From contig JAITDQ010000215.1 in the NCBI GenBank assembly GCA_031282485.1, forward strand, positions 1 to 10,535: 10,535 bases of DNA, read 5' to 3'. The notes under the pieces were generated by a model. That model was given only the letters and a program-made list of their open reading frames with translations, was not told where the DNA came from and ran no database searches. Origin of the DNA: Tannerella sp. GTDB lineage: Bacteria > Bacteroidota > Bacteroidia > Bacteroidales > Tannerellaceae. Shown one piece after another: positions 6,358 to 10,535 of this stretch. Made by a program: the position numbers and the translations under genes. The first letter of the stretch is position 1. Every line of letters starts with the position of its first letter.

Positions 6358-6810
6358 ATGAAACAGCGAATTTATATAGACACATCGGTACTTGGCGGCT
6401 ATTATGACGTGGAATTTGAGATGGCGACCAAACAATTCTTTGAGCGAATTATCAATAAAGAGTTTGACGTCTATTTCTCGGAGGTAAACGACGAAGAATT
6501 GATTTTTGCGCCGGAGAAAGTAAAAGATATAAAAAATCTGATTCCCGAAGACTGCCTGCACTTTATTGAGATAACGGAAGAGGCGAAAACGCTGGCGCAG
6601 CTCTACATTACCGAAAAAGCATTAGGCAAAGCAAGTGAAAACGACGCTTATCATATTGCGCTGGCGTCGGTCAACCGGACAGACTGTTTAATCAGTTGGA
6701 ATTTCAAACATATTGTCAATTACGACAAGATAAAGATGTTTAACTCCATCAATATGCGATACGGATACCCGTTGATAGATATACGTTCACCATTAGAATT
6801 TTTAAAGTAA
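6358..6810 (+). CDS. PIN-domain (VapC-like) toxin, 150 aa
   Basis: The start M-K-Q-R-I-Y-I-D-T-S-V is the classic first strand of a PIN ribonuclease, with the metal-binding Asp at residue 8. Further likely acidic ligands are E42 in F-S-E-V-N-D-E-E and D96 in S-E-N-D-A-Y-H-I-A-L-A. The fourth region reads S-W-N-F-K-H-I-V (113-120), with N where many VapCs have D, as is usual in this Bacteroidetes subgroup. Length fits a single PIN domain. VapC-type toxins cleave tRNA or rRNA and are held in check by a partner protein; the target here is unknown. The following small gene overlaps it by one base (TAATG), the usual coupling of toxin and antitoxin. A sampled line of this gene (6421-6480) is about 37% GC against about 67% in a line of the LRR gene, suggesting a separate origin. 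Confidence 0.88.
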   Translation: MKQRIYIDTSVLGGYYDVEFEMATKQFFERIINKEFDVYFSEVNDEELIFAPEKVKDIKNLIPEDCLHFIEITEEAKTLAQLYITEKALGKASENDAYHIALASVNRTDCLISWNFKHIVNYDKIKMFNSINMRYGYPLIDIRSPLEFLK

Positions 6811-6971
6811 TGAAACAGCAATTAGAAAAAGAATTCGACACGGTTGCCTTTTTTCGTGCCGTAAAGGAAAGAATAGCAAAGGCAACAGAGGGAATGACGC
6901 TGGTGGAGCGGCGAGCATTCTTTGAAAAGATTCGTGAAGGTGGAGATGTAAAATCTTACGTCTCCACATAG
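6810..6971 (+). CDS. Probable antitoxin of the PIN toxin, 53 aa
   Basis: ATG 6810 shares its A with the toxin stop codon (TAATG) and the frame ends at TAG 6969-6971. The product is small, charged and helical: M-K-Q-Q-L-E-K-E-F-D-T-V-A-F-F-R-A-V-K-E, then G-M-T-L-V-E-R-R-A-F-F-E-K-I-R-E. The F-D-x-V-x-F-F-R-x-V-K...M-T pattern is what I know from short partners encoded beside PIN toxins in Bacteroidetes, often annotated only as hypothetical. The order is toxin first, antitoxin second. No ribbon-helix-helix or AbrB motif is apparent, so DNA binding is not evident and it may act only by wrapping around the toxin. The last residues (K-S-Y-V-S-T) follow a G-G-D-V break and may be a replaced tail. 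A terminator follows. Confidence 0.75.
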   Translation: MKQQLEKEFDTVAFFRAVKERIAKATEGMTLVERRAFFEKIREGGDVKSYVST

Positions 6972-7000
6972 CAAAACCGGATTTTTCCGTACACATTCCG

Positions 7001-7041
7001 AGCGTGTAAACCAATAATAAAAAGGGTTACACGCTTTTTTT
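7001..7041 (+). terminator. Rho-independent terminator after the toxin-antitoxin pair
   Basis: AGCGTGTAA (7001-7009) pairs with TTACACGCT (7027-7035), with a further CC/GG opportunity inside, and is followed by an uninterrupted run of seven T (7035-7041). It ends the toxin-antitoxin transcript 30 bp after the antitoxin stop. The left arm also carries the right-hand copy of the 14-bp inverted repeat. Confidence 0.8.
7002..7015. repeat. Right inverted repeat bracketing the toxin-antitoxin module
   Basis: GCGTGTAAACCAAT is the exact reverse complement of 6271-6284. It overlaps the terminator stem. A third, direct-orientation partial copy (TTACACGC, 7027-7034) forms the other terminator arm. Confidence 0.65.
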
Positions 7042-7147
7042 ATGTATGATTTTTAAATATGTTATTATATGGCAGAACAGAATTTCGATTACGGAGACGC
7101 AACGATTGATGCCACCATCCAACGGGGCGGCGGCGCACGGTATGCAC
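7042..7147 (+). other. Intergenic stretch with a possible truncated gene start
   Basis: Between the terminator and palindrome R3 lies an AT-rich leader followed by ATG 7069 and about 26 protein-like codons (M-A-E-Q-N-F-D-Y-G-D-A-T-I-D). These then run into G/C-rich repeat-like DNA and the palindrome. The frame stays open into the next lipoprotein, but its signal peptide shows that the real start is 7222. This could be the stump of a gene cut by the repeat, or chance. Confidence 0.35.
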
Positions 7148-7175
7148 GTAGGGACGCGATTAATCGCGTCTCTAT
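7148..7175. repeat. GAGACG palindrome, copy R3
   Basis: Half-site GTAGGGACGCGATT, with one wobble mismatch in the arm and the last base changed. It is preceded by GCAC, as are copies R5 and R6 (GCACGTAG...), so part of the flank belongs to the repeat. It lies 46 bp upstream of the 120-aa lipoprotein start. Confidence 0.85.
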
Positions 7176-7221
7176 AATGCAATCCGCAACAACAAAAACA
7201 AACTTTCTAAAAGATAAAAAA

Positions 7222-7584
7222 ATGAAAAGAAATTGCATTGTAAATGTACTGGTAATGGCAATATTGATTGCCCCCTTCGCTGCCTGTGGCGGCAGTTTAG
7301 CAAAAAAACTGGACGGGACAACCTGGACAGGGCAGCGACTTGATCCGGACGGCGTCACAGTCGGGTTCGAGTTGAATCTCCTCAGCGGCAGTGATCGCTG
7401 CACATTCAAAATAACGGCAAACGGCAACGTTTCTAATTATTCGGGAACCTACACAGTCAGCGGCTCGACCCTGACCCTTGTTCTCGATAAGATAACCGAA
7501 AATACGCAATTCGTCGTGAGTGGCAACCAAATGACTTCCGAATCGGGAGATGCGAAGATTGTCCTGAAGAAAAAAACTTTCTAA
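7222..7584 (+). CDS. Small lipoprotein with one lipocalin-like domain, 120 aa
   Basis: I start this gene at ATG 7222 because M-K-R-N-C-I-V-N-V-L-V-M matches the signal peptides of the paralogues at 5817 and 7596. The open frame back to 7069 contains palindrome R3 and is not protein-like. The lipobox is P-F-A-A-C, Cys 22. The single domain reads K-L-D-G-T-T-W-T-G-Q, F-E-L-N-L-L-S-G-S-D-R-C, G-T-Y-T-V-S-G-S-T-L-T-L, G-N-Q-M-T-S and I-V-L-K-K-K-T-F. Its body is almost identical at DNA level to the first domain of the next gene, whereas its last ~30 coding bases match the M48 gene's end instead, so it is a mosaic. It ends 11 bp before the next start and is surely co-transcribed with it. Function is unknown. 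Confidence 0.85.
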   Translation: MKRNCIVNVLVMAILIAPFAACGGSLAKKLDGTTWTGQRLDPDGVTVGFELNLLSGSDRCTFKITANGNVSNYSGTYTVSGSTLTLVLDKITENTQFVVSGNQMTSESGDAKIVLKKKTF

Positions 7585-7595
7585 AAAATAATAAA

Positions 7596-8279
7596 ATGAA
7601 AAAAAGATGTAATGTAAATGTACTGGTAACAGTAATGGTAATGGTAATGGCAATGCTGTCTGCCACATCCTGTGGCGGCGGTTTAGTCGAAAAACTGGAC
7701 GGGACAACCTGGACAGGTCAACGACGTGAGGCAAACGGCGTCACAGTCAAGTTCGAGTTGAATCTCCTCAGCGGCAGCGATCGCCGCTGCACATTCAAAA
7801 TGACGGCGAACGGCAACGTTTCTAATTTTTCGGGAACCTACACAGTCAGCGGCTCGACCCTGACCCTTGTTCTCGATAAGATAACCAAAAATACGCAATT
7901 CGTCGTGAGTGGCAACCAAATGACTTCGGAAGAAGATAATATGGTGTTGAATAAGATCGAAAAAGCGGCGAAAACCGAAAAGAAGGACGGCAACGCCGAA
8001 AATAAAATCGAAACACTGAGCGGCACAACATGGACGGGACAGCGTGAGGTAATCGGCATCGAAACCGGTTTCGAGTTGAAGTTTACCGGCAAATCCTGCG
8101 CATTGAAAATCATGCCGGAGGATGATGAAGCCTTCACTCTGCCTGGAACTTACGAACTCAGCGGCTCGACTCTGACCTTTTATATAGATGGTAGAGACCA
8201 TCCGATGATATTCACCGTTAAAGGCAACCAAATGACCTCCACTTCGGAAGAAACTAATATTGTTCTGAAAAAGAAATAA
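7596..8279 (+). CDS. Lipoprotein with two tandem lipocalin-like domains, 227 aa
   Basis: The signal peptide M-K-K-R-C-N-V-N-V-L-V has an h-region lengthened by V-M-V-M-V-M-A-M, ending S-A-T-S-C at Cys 26. Domain 1 (about 32-119) is a near copy of the preceding gene's domain. A lysine/glutamate-rich linker (about 120-138, I-E-K-A-A-K-T-E-K-K-D-G) replaces the usual basic tail. Domain 2 (about 139-227) opens with L-S-G-T-T-W-T-G-Q and closes with G-N-Q-M-T-S and I-V-L-K-K-K. Domain 2 has D/M-rich loops and is more diverged; its G-K-S-C segment recalls the M48 and 5817 copies. The fusion could have formed by recombination between adjacent single-domain genes through loss of a stop codon. The next gene begins 15 bp later. 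No catalytic residues stand out. Confidence 0.87.
   Translation: MKKRCNVNVLVTVMVMVMAMLSATSCGGGLVEKLDGTTWTGQRREANGVTVKFELNLLSGSDRRCTFKMTANGNVSNFSGTYTVSGSTLTLVLDKITKNTQFVVSGNQMTSEEDNMVLNKIEKAAKTEKKDGNAENKIETLSGTTWTGQREVIGIETGFELKFTGKSCALKIMPEDDEAFTLPGTYELSGSTLTFYIDGRDHPMIFTVKGNQMTSTSEETNIVLKKK
7632..7655. repeat. Hexanucleotide repeat inside a signal peptide
   Basis: GTAATG occurs three times in a row followed by GCAATG, encoding V-M-V-M-V-M-A-M in the hydrophobic core of the signal peptide. The paralogue at 7222 has only one such unit and the one at 5817 has GCTATG units, so unit number and sequence vary between copies. Slippage would change the core by two residues. Confidence 0.75.
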
Positions 8280-8294
8280 TAATAACAGGAAGGG

Positions 8295-9200
8295 ATGACA
8301 GACAAATTGAACACAGAGAAAATTACCGGCATATTCCGCGTCCTGCACGGCTATGCGGCGGTCATGCTTCTGTTCGTATGTCTTGCAGCGGGCATGGGAG
8401 GCTGTACGCAGACCAAAAAGGACACGCAGGACACGCAGGAGAGCCGCGAAAGCCGCGAAGACGCTCCGGCACGGGAAAGCAAAAAGAAGCAAACCGACAT
8501 CTCGACGAAGTTCAAAGACCCCGGTTTCCTTCGGATTGTGCGGGAGATACTGTCCAAATCCTCCGACGGAGCGGTTTACAAAACCGACTGCGCGGGCGTC
8601 ACCGAACTGACGCTTATCGAAAAGAACCTCTCCAGCCTCGCCGGGATTGAATATTTCACAAACCTGACGCTGCTCGACTGTCGCGACAATCAGTTGACGT
8701 CCCTGCCCCCGCTGCCCAAACGTCTGCAAACGCTCGTCTGCCACGGCAACCAGATCGCATCACTCCCGTCCCTGCCCGACGTGTTGACGGAACTCGACTG
8801 CCGCCGCAACCGGCTGGAAACGCTCTCCTCGCTGCCCGAAAACCTGACCGTCCTTTACTGCGAAGGCAACCGGCTGACACGCCTGCCCGCCCTGCCCGCA
8901 GGCATCAAAGCGCTCTCGTGTTACGAAAACAGCCTCGAACGGCTCGACGTCTCCGACCATCCCGAACTGAGAGAACTCGACTGTTCCCGTAACAAACTGA
9001 CAAGCCTCTCGCTCTCCGGTTGCCAGGGACTGAAAATGCTGGTCTGCAACGACAATCTGCTGACGGCGCTCGACATCTCCGACTGTAAAAACCTGCAAAC
9101 GCTCGACTGTCACAACAACCGGATGGAGAACAAAAAGAATGTCATCGGGTATAACAAAAAAGTCACGACCATTTTTGAGTTTGACCCGCAAATAAAATAA
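8295..9200 (+). CDS. Leucine-rich-repeat lipoprotein, 301 aa
   Basis: The long N terminus (M-T-D-K-L-N-T-E-K...) leads to a hydrophobic core and G-M-G-G-C, Cys 37. A low-complexity linker made of 9-bp repeats follows (D-T-Q-D-T-Q-E-S-R-E-S-R, about 42-55). From about residue 96 to 285 there are about nine leucine-rich repeats of 20-21 residues. The early ones follow L-x-x-L-x-C-x-x-N-x-L-x-x-L-P-x-L-P and the later ones L-D-C-S-x-N-x-L-T-x-L-x-(L/I)-S. A Cys occupies the same consensus position (L-x-x-L-x-C) in nearly every repeat. A short cap with I-F-E-F-D-P-Q-I-K closes the protein. The fold provides a curved protein-binding surface, so a role in binding a surface or host ligand is possible but unproven. 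It follows the two-domain lipoprotein by 15 bp. The gene is visibly GC-rich. Confidence 0.9.
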   Translation: MTDKLNTEKITGIFRVLHGYAAVMLLFVCLAAGMGGCTQTKKDTQDTQESRESREDAPARESKKKQTDISTKFKDPGFLRIVREILSKSSDGAVYKTDCAGVTELTLIEKNLSSLAGIEYFTNLTLLDCRDNQLTSLPPLPKRLQTLVCHGNQIASLPSLPDVLTELDCRRNRLETLSSLPENLTVLYCEGNRLTRLPALPAGIKALSCYENSLERLDVSDHPELRELDCSRNKLTSLSLSGCQGLKMLVCNDNLLTALDISDCKNLQTLDCHNNRMENKKNVIGYNKKVTTIFEFDPQIK

Positions 9201-9232
9201 ACGGGATATGGAGGAAGAAAGAAGACAAATCA

Positions 9233-9261
9233 GTAGAGACGCCCCAATTGGGCGTCTCCAC
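9233..9261. repeat. GAGACG palindrome variant, copy R4
   Basis: GAGACGCCC (9236-9244) pairs with GGGCGTCTC (9250-9258) around CAATT, flanked by GTA and CAC. The outer half-site GTAGAGACGC is that of the other copies but the centre is replaced by a CCCAATTGGG-like core, so this is a diverged family member with compensating changes in both arms. Confidence 0.75.
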
Positions 9262-9331
9262 CACCGCCACCGGCGAAAGAAAACAGCGCACGCACGTTTC
9301 AACGTTACCGCATGGACGCTGTCGCACGCAC

Positions 9332-9359
9332 GTAGAGACGCGATGCATCGCGTCTCTAC
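9332..9359. repeat. GAGACG palindrome, copy R5
   Basis: A perfect 28-bp palindrome with half-site GTAGAGACGCGATG. It is preceded by ACGCAC, as is R6. It borders the left side of the 42-bp tandem array. Confidence 0.88.
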
Positions 9360-9404
9360 CGCCACCAGACAAAAACCCGTCCAAAAAGGAAGCGAAACGC
9401 CTGT

Positions 9405-9600
9405 TACACCCTGCAAATTATCCCCCGCAACCGTCGGGAAACCTTTTGCACTGTGCAAATCATCTCCCGCGACCGTCGGGACATCTTTTGCAATATGCAA
9501 ATCATCCCCCGCAACCGTCGGGACAACATTTGCAGTATGCAAATCATTCCCCGCAACTGTCGGGACAACATTTGCAATATGCAAACGGTCTGCCGACACC
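9405..9600. repeat. 42-bp tandem repeat array (about 4.5 units)
   Basis: Unit starts fall at 9405, 9447, 9489, 9531 and 9573, exactly 42 bp apart; the last unit is degenerate after about 16 bp. Each unit contains a TTTGCA-N3-TGCAAA stem at the unit junction (9445-9459 is extended to TTTGCAC-T-GTGCAAA) and a CCCG/CGGG pair around a CAACCGT core. Unit differences are scattered substitutions with no length change. The array lies between palindromes R5 and R6. It is not a CRISPR because there are no variable spacers. Translated, it gives a 14-residue repeat, but no start or domain supports coding. Confidence 0.85.
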
Positions 9601-9612
9601 GTATGTACGCAC

Positions 9613-9640
9613 GTAGAGACGCGATTCATCGCGTCTCTAC
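9613..9640. repeat. GAGACG palindrome, copy R6
   Basis: Arms GTAGAGACGCGAT and ATCGCGTCTCTAC (13 bp each) surround a TC centre. The flank ACGCAC on its left is the same as for R5. It borders the right side of the 42-bp array, 41 bp before the DUF6261 gene. Confidence 0.88.
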
Positions 9641-9680
9641 AACACCCAAAAATCAACCACAATTTTAAAACAGAATAAAT

Positions 9681-10425
9681 ATGGAACCGACAAATGAAAG
9701 ATTGGTAAAAGTAAGAACCTACGTTCTTCCGAACGAACTGTATTTCCGCTTTCACACCGAAAACGACAATCTTTATGCCAAATACGGCGAAATATTACTG
9801 GGGATAGACATCTATATCGTTCCCTTTCGCAGTCGGCTTGCCGACCTGGACACTGCGCTGGAACGCATCCGCAAAAGCCCTGAAACGAAGCGGATTGCCG
9901 AAGCCGACCGCGACTTCGATACCTCTTTCTCCGGCCTCGCCGAATATACACGTTCCTGCCTGCACCATTTCGACCCCGCCGTACGCCGCGCCGCCGAAAA
10001 TCTCGACGTCGTCTTCGACCACTACGGCAATATCGGCGGCAGCCTACCGCCAGGAACTGGCCTCGTCCTATAACCTGATGCAGGAGTTGAGGACAAGGAA
10101 AGACGACATATCGGCGCTCCATCTCGAACCCTGGATGCAGGCGCACGAAAAGGCCGCCGCAACCCTTTCCGCACTGCTCGACGAACGCACCGGCGGAACG
10201 GCGCAGCAGACCGAACTGCGCGTCCGGCAGGTACGACGCGAGGTGGATACCCTCTACCGGCAAATCACCGACCGCATCGATGCCATGATTAACCTGCACG
10301 GACACGATTTCGCGCCCGGTTTTGTGGCCGAATACAACGCGCACGCCACCGAGTACAAAAACAAACTCGCACAGCATCTCGGACGCGTCCACGCCGGCAA
10401 AAAGGACGGCGGCGACAATCAGTAA
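9681..10425 (+). pseudogene. DUF6261-type protein, split by a one-base frameshift
   Basis: The first frame (from ATG 9681) gives N-E-L-Y-F-R-F-H-T-E-N, I-D-I-Y-I-V-P-F-R, a long helical region, and H-H-F-D-P-A-V-R-R-A-A-E-N-L-D-V-V-F-D-H-Y-G-N-I, then loses homology and stops at 10071-10073. The next frame continues as A-A-A-Y-R-Q-E-L-A-S-S-Y-N-L-M-Q-E-L through R-R-E-V-D-T-L-Y-R-Q-I-T-D-R-I-D-A-M-I-N to TAA 10423-10425. Removing one G at 10035-10036 restores Y-G-N-I-A-A-A-Y-R-Q-E-L and one protein of 247 residues, the normal size of these all-helical Bacteroidetes proteins of unknown function. The shift may be a real mutation or a sequencing error; both halves are otherwise intact, so decay is at most recent. 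It is not obviously co-transcribed with its neighbours. Confidence 0.82.
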
Positions 10426-10457
10426 TTATTTTTTTATTCACTAAATATCTTATATGT

Positions 10458-10535
10458 ATGAAATCAGTTTTATTTAAAATGCTTTTGACCCTTGCCGTCG
10501 CTTCAGTCGCGGCAACGGGGTTTGCACAGGACGTA
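10458..10535 (+). CDS. Start of a secreted protein (3' end outside window)
   Basis: ATG 10458 opens M-K-S-V-L-F-K-M-L-L-T-L-A-V-A-S-V-A-A-T-G-F-A-Q-D-V, a complete signal peptidase I signal with likely cleavage at G-F-A/Q-D. The frame is open to the last base. Lack of a Cys marks it as a soluble or outer-membrane protein rather than a lipoprotein. It lies 32 bp after the DUF6261 gene, behind an AT-rich leader without a clear promoter consensus. Only 26 residues are visible, so no family can be named. Confidence 0.75.
   Translation, partial: MKSVLFKMLLTLAVASVAATGFAQDV

Larger units (their letters stand above)
9201..9680. other. 480-bp gene-free, repeat-filled segment
   Basis: No credible gene lies here. 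Open frames on both strands (for example + 9208-9678) run through palindromes R4, R5 and R6 and a 42-bp tandem array. They stay open because the array period is a multiple of three. No promoter consensus was found before the DUF6261 gene at 9681. Confidence 0.7.

Noticed and set aside
7069..7221. N-terminal extension of the 120-aa lipoprotein back to ATG 7069
   Set aside because: It contains palindrome R3 and would bury a signal peptide that is shared with two paralogues starting at their own ATG.
7683..8744. 353-codon open frame on the - strand
   Set aside because: It is a shadow of the two-domain lipoprotein and the LRR gene, composed of reverse-read paralogue sequence with no own features.
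9405..9600. CRISPR-like array
   Set aside because: The units are contiguous 42-bp copies without variable spacers, and no cas gene is nearby.
9208..9678. Open frame on the + strand (156 codons) through the tandem array, a possible 14-residue repeat protein
   Set aside because: It includes palindromes R4, R5 and R6, which are plainly non-coding elements, and has no signal peptide or recognisable domain.
8760..9755. Long open frame on the - strand (331 codons) with 14-residue repeats
   Set aside because: It is antisense to the GC-rich LRR gene and passes through the 42-bp array and palindromes. The openness comes from the repeat period being a multiple of three, and there is no domain or start signal.

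Overview
The window looks like an accessory, lipoprotein-rich stretch of a Bacteroidales (Bacteroidetes) chromosome. Supporting signs are TAnnTTTG-type -7 promoter elements, almost no Shine-Dalgarno signals, a DUF6261-type protein, a PIN-toxin/small-antitoxin pair of a kind common in this phylum, and many Bacteroidetes-type lipoprotein signal peptides. Every gene I accept is on the + strand. No rRNA, tRNA, CRISPR array or transposase gene was seen.

Layout. 1-246 is the C-terminal end of a formylglycine-generating-enzyme (FGE/SUMF1) domain protein. 304-688 is a decayed AraC-type DNA-binding domain with two apparent frameshifts. 715-784 holds an imperfect 15-bp palindrome followed by a -7 element. 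From 807 to 6185 runs a train of lipoproteins and small membrane proteins: a 61-aa doubtful lipoprotein, a 305-aa lipoprotein, a 55-aa two-helix membrane protein, a 414-aa lipoprotein (DUF3828-like start plus propeller-like end), a 208-aa lipoprotein, a short lipoprotein whose 5' end is full of repeats, an M48 zinc metalloprotease lipoprotein, and a 122-aa lipoprotein. A more AT-rich PIN-toxin/antitoxin module with its own promoter and terminator (6271-7041) interrupts the train. The lipoprotein series then resumes with a 120-aa and a 227-aa lipoprotein and a leucine-rich-repeat lipoprotein (to 9200). A 480-bp gene-free segment (9201-9680) contains palindromes and a 42-bp minisatellite. It is followed by a frameshifted DUF6261 gene and the start of a secreted protein that runs off the window.

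The most striking feature is one small beta-rich (probably lipocalin-like) domain that occurs five times: fused to the C terminus of the M48 protease, alone in two small lipoproteins, and twice in tandem in a third. Its hallmarks are K-L-D-G-T-T-W near the start, G-T-Y-x-(V/I/L)-x-G-S-T-(V/L)-T in the middle, and G-N-Q-(L/M)-(I/T)-S ... (I/F)-V-L-K-K-K at the end. DNA similarity, shared leaders and mosaic tails indicate recent duplication and recombination. With at least eight convincing lipoprotein signal peptides close together, the block looks like a rapidly evolving envelope locus in which a membrane-anchored protease and several small lipoproteins share a domain. Any joint function is inference.

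A second theme is small repeats: six copies of a GAGACG-type palindrome, AT-rich CAATT/TTAATAATT tracts lying exactly at gene starts, hexanucleotide repeats inside a signal peptide and a linker, and the 42-bp tandem array between two of the palindromes.
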